From positions 123,858 through 187,857 of the forward strand of contig NZ_NBXB01000041.1 in NCBI RefSeq assembly GCF_003399635.1: DNA of 64,000 nucleotides, given 5' to 3'. The DNA comes from Subtercola boreus (GTDB taxonomy: Bacteria; Actinomycetota; Actinomycetes; Actinomycetales; Microbacteriaceae). The notes beneath the pieces are model-generated. The model saw only the letters and a program-made list of their open reading frames with translations, had not been told where the DNA came from and did not search any database. Below, in pieces: positions 27,501-35,403 of this stretch (position 1 is the stretch's first letter; every line of letters begins with the position of its first letter). A program made the position numbers and the translations under genes.

Positions 27501-27598
27501 CCGCCGAGGATCACCGCGAGGAGCAGGAACCAGGCCACAATGACCTGCCATGGGTGCCGGAACGAGAACCGGCCGATACGGTACAGAAGAGTTGCCAT
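24506..27598 (-). CDS. MMPL/RND-family exporter with C-terminal ATPase-like domain
   Basis: The 1030-residue protein begins with a normal MMPL fold: helix WQVIVAWFLLLAVILGGGSALGG, a first extracytoplasmic domain, and the 5-6 helix core with GLAVGIDYALFILSRHR and later LFGLAMDYEVFLVSGMREEF (proton-relay Asp-Tyr pairs). A His/Ala-rich cytoplasmic loop lies near residues 365-395. After the last helix, at about residue 740, an extra about 280-residue soluble domain follows. It contains GAVLVISGDTTSRRLVGATLAGRLHPESGELQVLG and GGALLVLDTGDAGSP, resembling ABC-ATPase Walker A and B surroundings but without a GKST loop. It is co-transcribed with TetR upstream and YhgE/Pip downstream. MMPL proteins export lipids, siderophores or drugs. 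Confidence 0.9.
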   Translation of the reverse strand: MATLLYRIGRFSFRHPWQVIVAWFLLLAVILGGGSALGGSYDEGFSIPGTESQQTLDKLDAVFPAVAGSSAQVVFQVPAGQTVTDPADQASITAVTDALAKIPHVSSVVTPYSEYATNAISSDKTIAYASVSFDGPTIDIPASTTDAVQATRSLAADAGIRVEFGGQVFQDNTVGISPSEGLGVLFAAVVLFITFGSLLAAGLPLLSAIIGVGISIGAVTASTAFASISSTAPLLAVMIGLAVGIDYALFILSRHRTQLAQGQEPEESAAQAVATAGSAVVFAGTTVIIALLGLLVVGIPFLSVMGVAAAFAVFISVCIAATLLPAIMGLAKNRLRPKRGSRVERRALAALEHDEPVTIAGLGAGAPDAHAHSHAAAEVDVVDGNSPVHAGAHAARAKSGTKPVSRSMGARWVGLVMKAPIVFIIAVCGLVGVAAIPAFSLDLNLPTSGQQPADTTNRQAYDLLAEGFGPGFNGPLIVVADITQSTDIQGVLTKIGDELRTVPGVAVVGQGIPDPTVDTAIFQVIPTTAPDSPETKTLVHDLRAVNDTITADLGTPIAVTGQTAVAVDISDLLTAALLPFGILVVGLSIVLLAMVFRSIAVPIKAAVGFLFSVGASFGVTVAVFQWGWGADLLNIATTGPLISFLPILLMAILFGLAMDYEVFLVSGMREEFVKTKDARRAIRVGFVQGARVVTAAALIMFFVFFAFVPEGTGAIKQIALALAVGVFVDAFLVRMTLVPAVMTLLGATAWKLPRSLSRILPNVDVEGEGLREHIASAAWASRHTDDIISAEDLRIGGVENTIDLSLTEGAVLVISGDTTSRRLVGATLAGRLHPESGELQVLGFTVPSEAGALSRCVTLVDLASGRTDVSSSVGSALRDRLRYARPLFRRGASASEVDHRVADIDRALSRFPGEPPLSAETALGSLTPLATALVLTALGLADGGALLVLDTGDAGSPLADTSDFVNALADLVPAGMTLVLGLPTVPVFGVARQAAAGSVAASASASAPASARPLVTLELSTPARHEGILR

Positions 27599-27609
27599 GG
27601 TGCGGACTC

Positions 27610-28203
27610 CTAGAGCGTGACGGCCGGGGCGGCGAAGGGGACGAGAAGTTCGGTGACGACGGCGACAAGGGCCGCGCGGGCCTCTTCGATGGGCGCCAGG
27701 TCGGTCGACGGCATTGCGACGCCGGTCGCGACCACGTAGGCGGCACCGGCCAGAGCGACGCCGAGCCGGATCCGCTGCTCGGGTGTCGCCAACTCGTTCA
27801 CGAACGAGTCGCTCAGCCGGCGCAGGAAGTCGTTGGCACGATCGACGATCGGGATGCCCGCCAGCGACTGGCCCTGGTTGATGATGATGTGGGCCTCGAG
27901 GCCGTGCACCAGCAGGAAGTCGATGAAGTCCTCGACGAAGGTGCCCCGCAGGTCGGCGTCGGCGATGCGGCCGATCGAGCCCTGGAAGAGACCGTCGAGC
28001 TTCACAACGGCCGGGGTGAGCGCCTCTTCGAGCAGGGCCTCCTTCGACGCGAAGTGGTACAGCACGCTCGACTTCGAGTACCCCGCGGCATCCGCGATCT
28101 GCTGCAGCGATGCACCTGCGTAGCTCGTCTCGACGAACAGGCGGAGCGCTACGGCCTTCAGCTCCTCAGAAGGGTCGGGGCGGTGCGTCGGATGAATCGG
28201 CAT
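27610..28203 (-). CDS. TetR-family repressor of the MMPL-YhgE operon
   Basis: The 197-residue protein has the helix-turn-helix ELKAVALRLFVETSYAGASL, QQIADAAGYSKSSVLYHFASKEALLEEAL at about residues 13-60. It is the first gene of an operon, 11 bases before the MMPL exporter. A perfect palindrome and a degenerate second copy lie immediately upstream of its start, as expected for an autoregulated repressor released by an exported substrate. Confidence 0.92.
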   Translation of the reverse strand: MPIHPTHRPDPSEELKAVALRLFVETSYAGASLQQIADAAGYSKSSVLYHFASKEALLEEALTPAVVKLDGLFQGSIGRIADADLRGTFVEDFIDFLLVHGLEAHIIINQGQSLAGIPIVDRANDFLRRLSDSFVNELATPEQRIRLGVALAGAAYVVATGVAMPSTDLAPIEEARAALVAVVTELLVPFAAPAVTL

Positions 28204-28216
28204 GTCGACAGCGTAC

Positions 28217-28251
28217 CTGACCGCTCGGTCAGCTCCTGTACGATCGGTCAG
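28217..28251. promoter_or_regulatory. Tandem TetR operators
   Basis: CTGACCG-CT-CGGTCAG (28217-28232) is a perfect 16-base palindrome 14 bases upstream of the tetR start. CTGTACG-AT-CGGTCAG (28236-28251) is a second copy with two mismatches, 19 bases further on. The second copy overlaps the end of the upstream RND gene. Confidence 0.8.
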
Positions 28252-31200
28252 ATCTGCGGGCCGCTCACAGGCTCGGCAGCCGAAGCTGTGAGGGCTCGCG
28301 TGTCACTCGCTCCGGCCTGGCGTTCGATGAACCGCTGCTCGCGCCGCTGCTGTCGTCGCTCGAGTCGCCCCATTACGACGTTGTAGAGCACCGGGAGCAC
28401 GATGAGCGTCAGGATCGTCGACGAGACGAGCCCGCCGATCACCACGATCGCGAGCGGCTGCGAGATGAAGCCGCCGTGGCCGGTCAGCCCGATCGCCATC
28501 GGCAGCAGCGCGAAGATGGTCGCGAGCGCCGTCATCAGAATCGGCCAGAGCCGCCGCACGGCACCCTGCACGAGCGCCTCGCGAACAGGCAGACCCCTTC
28601 CCCGGTACTGGTTCACCAGGTCGACGAGCACGATCGCGTTCGTCACCACGATGCCGATCAGCATCAGCACGCCGATGATCGAGGGCACCCCGAGCGGGAT
28701 GCCCGAGATCACCTGCAGCGCGATCGCCCCCGTCGCGGCGAACGGCACGGACACCAGCAGCAGGAGCGGCTGCAGGAGGCTCTTGAACGTCGCCACCATG
28801 ACCACGTAGACGATCAGGATCGCCACGAGCAGCGCGATGCCGAGCTGCCCGAAGGCGTCGCTCTGGTTGGAGGTCGCTCCCCCGAGCTTCGCGGTCGCCC
28901 CGGCGGGCAGCTGCACGGCATCCACGGCCTTCTGCACTTCGGCGCTGGCCGAGCCGAGGTTGTCACTGGATGGCGTCGCCGTGACGCTCGCCGTCCGAAG
29001 GCCCCGCGACGTGGTGATGGTGTCGGGGCCGTTCACCTCGGAGACGGTCGCGAGCGAGTCGAGCCGCACGGGCCCTGTCGCGGTCGGCACCTCGAGCGCC
29101 GCGAGGTCGGCCTGGGTGGCCGGAGTGCTGTCGCTGGCGATGTAGATCGTGTACTGAGTGCTGTCGATCACGATCGATCCGACCGTCTGCGGCTGCATGG
29201 CGTTCGCGACGAGCGATCCGACGGCCACCTCGCTGAGGCCGGCCTCGACCGCCTTCGTGCGGTCCACGGCCACGGCGATATAGGGGGCCGGGTGGCTGCC
29301 AGGTTCGACGAGCTCTGCGTGATGCCGTCGAGATCCTTGACCGAGGCGAGCACCGCGTCGGCCGCGGCCTGCAGGTCGGTCTGGTTCGTGGCCGAGATGT
29401 CGACGGTGATGTCCGAGGAGCCCCCGAATCCGGCCGAAGCGGCGACCGAGATGGCGCCGGCGTCGGGGATCGCGGCAAGATCGGTCCGCACGGTGTTCTG
29501 CAGGTCATCCTGGTTCACGGAGTCGTCGGTGGTGATCGAATACGTGATGGCGTTGCCGCCGCCACCCACGAACGCATCGCGGAGGCTCGAGCCGCTCGAA
29601 CCGATCGAGGCCTGCACGGTCCGGATGCCCGCGATGCCGCGGAGCGCCGCCTCGACCTTCTGCGCCGACGCGTCCTGCACATCGAGGCTCGCACCGACCG
29701 GCACGGTCTGGGTGACGGTGAGCGTGTTCTGGCCGCTCGAACCGAGGAAGTTGGTCTTCATGAACGGCACCAGCGCGATCGTGCCGCCGAGCACGAGCAC
29801 CGCGATGATGAGGGTGACGAACGAGTGCTTCAGCGTCCACGTGATGATCGGCAGGTAGCGGCGCTGCAGGGCGCCGGGCGCTTCGTCTTCGATGACATTC
29901 TGCGATCGGCGGGCGCGACGGCCCGGCAGCGCGGCGGTGGCCACGGCGAGACTGTCGCGCACGGGACGGCCGGCGACCGTGTCGCTGGTGCTGGTGCCCT
30001 GCGCAGCGGAAGCAGCGGAAGCCGAGGCCGACGCGGTTGCTGCGAGAACGCCCTGGCGAGCATCCGGAGCCGCGGCAGCAGCTGCCTTCGCCAACGCGCG
30101 CCGCTGCCGCCGGCTCACCCGGTGCGAGCTGCCGAGGAACCAGTAGGCGAGCACCGGCACGATCGTGAGCGCCACGAACAGCGACGCGAGCAGCGCGATC
30201 GTCACCGTGAGCGCGAACGGCCGGAACAGCTCGCCCGTCGTGCCCTGCACGAACGAGATGGGCAGGAAGACCGCGACCGTCGTGATCGTCGAGGCCGTGA
30301 TGGCCGTCGCGACCTCGCGCACCGCCTCGATGATTACCTCTGACCGGGTCGCACCGTCGATCGGCCCCGAGCCTTCAGCCTGGCCCAGGTGCCGCTTGAT
30401 GTTCTCGATCACGACGATCGAGTCGTCGACGACCCGGCCGATCGCGATCGTCAGCGCACCGAGGGTCAGGATGTTCAGTGAGTAGTTCGCCGTCTGTAGA
30501 CCGATGAACGTGATGAGCACCGAGGTCGGGATCGAGATCGCGGTCACGATCGTCGACCGCACCGACATCAGGAAGATCAGGATGATCACCACGGCGAAGA
30601 ACAGTCCGAGCAGCCCCTCTGTGGCGAGCGACTCGATCGACTGCTGGATGAACGGGGCCTGGTCGAACACGACGGTGAAGGTCGCGCCGGGGAGCGCCGA
30701 CTGCAGCTCGGGGATGATGTCCTGCACGCCCTTCGACACGTCGACCGTGTTCGCGGCGGGCAGCTTCGTCACCGCGATGGTGAGCGCGGGTTCCCCATTC
30801 ACCCGGGAGATGGATGTCACGGGGTTGTCGACCAGCGCGACCGTCGCCACATCGCCGATCGAGTAGACGCCCCCGCCCGGCTTGGCCGCCGGCAGCGGCA
30901 GGGCGGCGATGTCAGCGGTCGACGCCAGCTTCGAACCGGCCTGCACCGAGAGCGTGGATCCGTTCTCGGTCAGCGACCCGGCGGGCAGGAGCGTGCCGTT
31001 CGACGCCACCGCCGTCTTCAGGGCGGCCTGGGTGAGGCCCGCCTCGGCCAGCTTGCCGCTGTCGGGCGTGATCGTGACGCGCTGCCCGGGGTCGCCGACG
31101 AGCTGCGCCGCGCGCACCCCCGCCACCTGTTCGATGTCGGTGAGGGTGGATGCCCGAAGGGACGCCGCCAGCGCCTTCGTGTCGCCGCCCGCACCGCCCG

Positions 31201-31630
31201 TCACGGCGATCTGGATGACTGGCAGGTCTCCGATGCTGCCGCTCAGCACCTGCGGGTCGACGGTGTCGGGCAGCGTCGACTTCACCCGGTTGATCGCCTG
31301 CGAGATCTTCTGCTCGGCGTTCGCGAGGTTCGTGCCGTAGACGAAGGTCGCGTTGACGATCGACAGGTTGGTACTGGATGTCGCGGAGGTCGTGTCGATG
31401 CCCTCGACGCCCTGCACGGCCTGCTCGATCGGCGTCGACACGTCGTCGTTGACCACCTCGGGCGACGCACCGGGATAGTTGGTCAGGATCACCAGTTGCG
31501 GAAAGTCGATCGACGGGATCAGTTCCTGCTTCAGGCTGGTGAGGGCCAGCCCGCCGAAGACCGCCGCCACGATCGTCACGAGGGCGATCAGGGCCCGGTT
31601 CTTCATGCTCAACACTGCGAGGAGATGCAT
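28248..31630 (-). pseudogene. RND-family (AcrB/MmpL-like HAE) efflux pump interrupted by a frameshift
   Basis: Two overlapping frames together make one complete hydrophobe/amphiphile efflux pump of about 1127 residues. The first (31630 downward) holds MKNRALIALVTIVAAVFGGLAL, the pump motif AIGRVVDDSIVVIENIKRH and the start of the second periplasmic repeat, and leaves frame after SSSNLAATRPP. The second frame resumes with AVDRTKAVEAGLSEVAVGSLVANAMQP and carries the last six helices (LMLIGIVVTNAIVLVDLVNQYR). The shift is at a run of five G/C at 29283-29287; one missing or two extra bases explain it. Intact, it would be a proton-driven exporter. It may be a true pseudogene, a slippery site or a sequencing error. 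An MMPL gene and MarR regulator lie upstream. Confidence 0.85.
29283..29287. other. Frameshift site in the RND pump gene
   Basis: The plus strand reads ATAGGGGGCC; the coding strand therefore has CGGCCCCCTAT. One C more would give continuous reading RPPYIAVAVDRTK, joining both halves of a normal pump. Confidence 0.8.
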
Positions 31631-31648
31631 GGTCTCAGTGTCGCACTT

Positions 31649-33727
31649 CTACGGTGCGTCGAAAACGCGGGTGGACCCCTTGACGCGAGCCGGCCGCGAC
31701 GGCAGCCAGAACCGGTCGCCGGTCACGAACACGAGCGCCGGCACCAGCACCGTGCGCACGAGGAGGGTGTCGAGCAGCACACCGATGCCCACGATGACGC
31801 CGATCTGGGTGAGGGCGATGATCGGCAGCACGCTGAGTACCGCGAACACCGCGGCCAGCAGGATGCCCGCGCTGGTGATCACGCCACCGGTCGCCGAGAG
31901 CGCGTGGATCATGCCCGGCCTCGTGCCGAGACGTCCGGCCTCCTCCCGCGCCCTCGTCACGAGGAAGATGTTGTAGTCCACCCCGAGCGCCACGAGGAAC
32001 AGGAAGCTGAACAGCACCACGTTCGTATCGAAGGCAGGAATGTCGAAGACCGTCCTGAACACGAGGTTCGCCGCTCCCAGGCTCGCGAAATAGCTCGCGA
32101 CCACAGTGACGATCAGCAGCACCGGCGCCACGAGGGCCCGCAGCAGCACGAGCAGCACCACGAACACGATCGCCAGGATGATCGGGATGATCAGGGCCTC
32201 GTCGTGGGCGGAGGCGGTCTGCTCGTCGAGCGCCGTGGCATCCGTGCCGCCGACCAGGGCCGCACTCGCGCCGTCGCCCGCATTCGTATAGGCGGCCCGC
32301 AGATCGGTGATCGTCTGGAACGCGGCATCCGACTGCGGCTCCGCGGCCAGCGTCACGCTGAGCTGGGTGATGGTTCCGGCGGCCGCGCCCACGGTGACGG
32401 TGTCGACCCCGGGCGTCTGGATGGCGATGCGCTGGGCGCTCTGCAGGGCATCCGTCGGCGTGATGACGATCGTCTGGGCGCTCTGGCCCGCGGGGAACGC
32501 CTGGTCGATGACCGCCTGGCCCTGGGCCGACTCGGGGTTGCCCCGGAACTGCTGCACCTGCGAGAGCCCGACGCTGAGGTTCAGGGCGCCGAGCGCGAGG
32601 GCGCCGAGCACCACCACACTGCCGATCACCACGACCACCGGCCGCCGCGAGACCCCGTGGCCGAGCTTCGACCAGAAGCCGTGCTCGGTGGGCGACTCCG
32701 AGCCGAACGTCGGCACGAACGGCCAGAACAGCCCGCGCCCGAAGATGACGAGCGCGGCGGGCAGCACCAGCAGCGCGAAGATCATCGCCGTGACGATACC
32801 GATCGCGCAGGCGAACCCGAGCGCCCGGTTGCCGGAGAGCTCCGCGAAGAGGAGCGTGAGGAGGCTCAGCGTGACGGTGCTTCCGCTGGCCAGCACCGCC
32901 GGACCGGCCCCGCGGAGCGCCTGGGACATCGCCGCCCGCCGGTTCTCGTGCCGCCTCAGTTCCTCCCGGTAGCGGGCGATGAGCAGCAGGGCGTAATTCG
33001 TGCCCGCGCCGAAGACGAGCACCGACAGGATGCCCGAGATCGAGGCGTCGATGGTGAACCCGAACACGTTCGCGAGCTGCTTCACGAGGACGCCTGCCAG
33101 CCCGTCGGCGAGCCCGATCACGGCCAGCGGCACCAGCCAGAGCCAAGGGCTCCGGTAGGTGATCAGCAGCAGCACGGCCACGACGATCACGGTCACGAGC
33201 AGTAGCCGGAAGTCGGCACCCTGGAACGCGGCGGCCACGTCGGCCTGGAACCCCTCGGGACCGGTGACGTAGGCGTTCAGCCCGTCGGGGAGGTCGGTCT
33301 TCGCGGTGGTCCGGAGGTCGGCGACCCGGGCGCCCTGGGCTTCGCTGTCGGTCGCGGCCGGCAACGGAAGGGGCAGCAGGGCGGCGGTTCCGTCGTGGGA
33401 GTACTGCGCCGGGGGCAGCTGGCCGCTGAGCGACTCGGGCGCGAGAGCCGCACCGCGGGCCGCGACCGCCGTCCGGTCGGCATCGGTCAGGGGCTCACCC
33501 CCGCGGTCGAACACGACCAGCGCAAACCCGGCGCCGGAGTTCGGCAGCTGCTTCTGAAGCTCGGCGACCTGGGCCGACTGGGTGCTGGCGGGGAGTCCGG
33601 CGGTCGGGGCGACACTGCCGGTGCTCGCCGGCGCGGTGGCGAACAGGATGCCCGCTGCCACGATCGCCAGCGCGAGAACGATCCACGCGGTGAATTTTCC
33701 GCTGACGAAATCGGTCAGGTGGCGCAT
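31649..33727 (-). CDS. MMPL-family transporter (YdfJ-like)
   Basis: The 692-residue protein has an N-terminal helix (FTAWIVLALAIVAAGILFATAPAS), two extracytoplasmic loops and two blocks of membrane helices. The blocks carry VLVFGAGTNYALLLIARYREELRR and FLVALGVDYNIFLVTRAREEAG, the duplicated MMPL cores with their G-x-x-x-D-Y/N-Y relay motifs; the first copy has Gly-Thr-Asn in place of Asp. It is divergent from a MarR gene and ends 18 bases before the frameshifted RND pump, suggesting an exporter operon under MarR control. No C-terminal ATPase-like extension is present here. Confidence 0.9.
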   Translation of the reverse strand: MRHLTDFVSGKFTAWIVLALAIVAAGILFATAPASTGSVAPTAGLPASTQSAQVAELQKQLPNSGAGFALVVFDRGGEPLTDADRTAVAARGAALAPESLSGQLPPAQYSHDGTAALLPLPLPAATDSEAQGARVADLRTTAKTDLPDGLNAYVTGPEGFQADVAAAFQGADFRLLLVTVIVVAVLLLITYRSPWLWLVPLAVIGLADGLAGVLVKQLANVFGFTIDASISGILSVLVFGAGTNYALLLIARYREELRRHENRRAAMSQALRGAGPAVLASGSTVTLSLLTLLFAELSGNRALGFACAIGIVTAMIFALLVLPAALVIFGRGLFWPFVPTFGSESPTEHGFWSKLGHGVSRRPVVVVIGSVVVLGALALGALNLSVGLSQVQQFRGNPESAQGQAVIDQAFPAGQSAQTIVITPTDALQSAQRIAIQTPGVDTVTVGAAAGTITQLSVTLAAEPQSDAAFQTITDLRAAYTNAGDGASAALVGGTDATALDEQTASAHDEALIIPIILAIVFVVLLVLLRALVAPVLLIVTVVASYFASLGAANLVFRTVFDIPAFDTNVVLFSFLFLVALGVDYNIFLVTRAREEAGRLGTRPGMIHALSATGGVITSAGILLAAVFAVLSVLPIIALTQIGVIVGIGVLLDTLLVRTVLVPALVFVTGDRFWLPSRPARVKGSTRVFDAP

Positions 33728-33746
33728 CCGGGGGTCCTGTCTCTCT

Positions 33747-33790
33747 TACTTGCCTGATAGTTAAGCTTCTTGACAATAACAGAGGATAGG
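33747..33790. promoter_or_regulatory. Divergent MMPL/MarR promoter region
   Basis: The 63-base gap is AT-rich for this genome. TTGCCT (33750-33755) and ACAATA (33773-33778) with a 17-base spacer form a weak promoter for the MarR gene. The flanking TTGCCTGATAG...TTCTTGACAA sequence is a likely MarR binding region. An AGAGG ribosome binding site precedes the ATG at 33791. Confidence 0.4.
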
Positions 33791-34360
33791 ATGATCTGCA
33801 TGACGGCCTCGCGTGCACCCCGCCCCCTGGTGAACGCCGCGGCCTCGGACTACGCTGATCCGGCCGCTGCGTCAGCCGAGTCGCTGCTCGGCGACCGGCA
33901 GGCCCAGATGAGCCAGGCGAGCCTCAGCTTTCGAGAACTGCTCACCCTGACCGCCGACTTCGAGCGGGTGCTCGCCGCGCACCTCTCCATCAACGCGACC
34001 GACCTCGAAGCCATGGAGCACCTCATCGAGGCGGGGCCGCTCAGCCCCACCGAGCTCGCCCACCGCCTCGGCATCACGACCGCCGCGACCACCCTCGTGA
34101 TAGACCGTCTCGAGAAGGCCGGCCACGCCGCACGCGAGGCGCACCCGAGCGACCGCCGCAAGGTGCGCGTCGTGCCGGCCGAGGCATCCGTCGCCCGCAC
34201 CTTCACCGCGCTCCGCCCGCTCATCTTCGGTGTGGATGCCGTGCTCGACGACTTCGCCCCCTCGGAGCGCACCGCCATCGAGCTGTACCTCGCCCGTGTC
34301 GCAGACGTCTACCGCGCCGTCATCGCCGAGACGCCGCCCCCGCCGCCGCCCGCCTCCTGA
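33791..34360 (+). CDS. MarR-family transcriptional regulator
   Basis: The 189-residue protein has a winged helix at about residues 60-140: ATDLEAMEHLIEAGPLSPTELAHRLGITTAATTLVIDRLEKAGHAAREAHPSDRRKVRV in consecutive segments, with the wing Asp-Arg-Arg. A Pro-rich end (PPPPPPAS) closes it. It is divergent from the MMPL exporter and likely represses that gene. The start is uncertain: TTG at 33770, ATG at 33791 and ATG at 33800 are all in frame; 33791 is favoured by AGAGG five bases upstream. Its last 41 bases overlap the tail of the convergent MerR gene. Confidence 0.88.
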   Translation: MICMTASRAPRPLVNAAASDYADPAAASAESLLGDRQAQMSQASLSFRELLTLTADFERVLAAHLSINATDLEAMEHLIEAGPLSPTELAHRLGITTAATTLVIDRLEKAGHAAREAHPSDRRKVRVVPAEASVARTFTALRPLIFGVDAVLDDFAPSERTAIELYLARVADVYRAVIAETPPPPPPAS

Positions 34361-35294
34361 CCCGCCGCGCTGGGAGTGCGGCGCCATGGAATGCCCTCGG
34401 CCAAACCTCGCCGTATTCGCCTCCACTTTCGCTGGGCGCATTCCGTAGAGATCGAAACCTGCCCGTGGTTGCGGGGCAGGCGGGGAGGATGGCGAAGGTG
34501 CGAAGCGCGTCGCGCACGAAGGCGGCCGTGCCCGCGCCGTGGCGGTCGTAGGTGCGGCCGAAACGGTCGTCGGCCACGTACAGGTCGCCCAGCCCAGCGA
34601 GGTACTCCGCCGAGACGACGCCCGCCACCGCGCGGCCCCGCACCTCCGACAGATGACGACCCGGACCGGGGGCCGTCGGCGGGGGCCCGCCGAGCGCCCG
34701 CGCTAACCACGCGACGTGGCGTTCAACGAGTGCCTGCGCCTCGGGGCCGGCGGGGTCGGATCCGGCGCCGTTCAGCGCCCCGAAGGCGGCCGCCGTCGTG
34801 CGGCCCTCTGCCGTGAAGTCGTGCCGCTGGGCATCCGTCAGCCCACGCCACCAGGCGTCGGAGGCCGCGTAGGCCGGCATGCCCCAGCTCTCTGCGACCT
34901 CGCCTTCGTGCACGGTGTGGTCGAATCCGTCGAACATCGTCTCTGCCATGAGGGGGGTTCCTTCCTGAATGCCGTCAAGCGTCAGTTCGACCGCGCCGAT
35001 CTGCCGCGCGATGCGCTGCTGTTCGAGCCGGAGGCCGTCGAGGTGTGCGCCGAGGGCCGACACCGGGTCGGTCTGTTCGGCCAGAACCTCAGCGATGGCG
35101 TTCAGGCCGAGCCCGAGCCTCCGCAGCAGCAGGATGCGCTGCAGGCGCACGAGCGCCGCCTGGTCGTAGTAGCGGTATCCGTTCGCGCCGATCCGGCTGG
35201 GCGCGAGCAGCCCCAGGTCGCCGTAATGCCTCAGCGTGCGGCTCGTCGTTCCGCCGAGCGCCGCGATCTTCTGGATCGGCCACTCCTCTGCCAT
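34320..35294 (-). CDS. MerR-family regulator with TipAS-like ligand domain
   Basis: The 324-residue protein has an N-terminal MerR winged helix (IQKIAALGGTTSRTLRHYGDLGLLAPSRIGANGYRYYD), a coiled-coil dimerisation helix to about residue 110, then a TipAS-type antibiotic recognition domain (MFDGFDHTVHEGEVAESWG, DAWWRGLTDAQRHDF, LGDLYVADDRFGRTYDRHGAGTAAFVRDAL). TipA-like activators bind thiopeptides and other multidrug ligands. The domain should end near FVRDALRTFA at about residue 265. About 60 Arg/Ala-rich residues follow that are not family-typical and that run over an inverted repeat and into the convergent MarR gene. The normal stop may have been lost by insertion or deletion. Confidence 0.87.
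   Translation of the reverse strand: MAEEWPIQKIAALGGTTSRTLRHYGDLGLLAPSRIGANGYRYYDQAALVRLQRILLLRRLGLGLNAIAEVLAEQTDPVSALGAHLDGLRLEQQRIARQIGAVELTLDGIQEGTPLMAETMFDGFDHTVHEGEVAESWGMPAYAASDAWWRGLTDAQRHDFTAEGRTTAAAFGALNGAGSDPAGPEAQALVERHVAWLARALGGPPPTAPGPGRHLSEVRGRAVAGVVSAEYLAGLGDLYVADDRFGRTYDRHGAGTAAFVRDALRTFAILPACPATTGRFRSLRNAPSESGGEYGEVWPRAFHGAALPARRVRRRAAAGAASRR
34388..34444. repeat. Short-arm inverted repeat in the tail of the MerR gene
   Basis: GGAATGC (34388-34394) and GCATTCC (34438-34444) bracket 43 bases. The span is similar to the intergenic palindromes in this window, but the arms are only seven bases, so chance cannot be excluded. A separate CTGCCC/GGGGCAG hairpin lies at about 34459-34480. 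Confidence 0.35.
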
Positions 35295-35403
35295 GCCGGC
35301 CTCCCGTGCTTACCGCGCGGCGGCCCGGATGGCCGCCTCACCTCACGCTAAGGGTTGACGCAGCGTCAGAGTCAAGCGTGCCTCGGCGGAACGCCCCGCG
35401 CGC

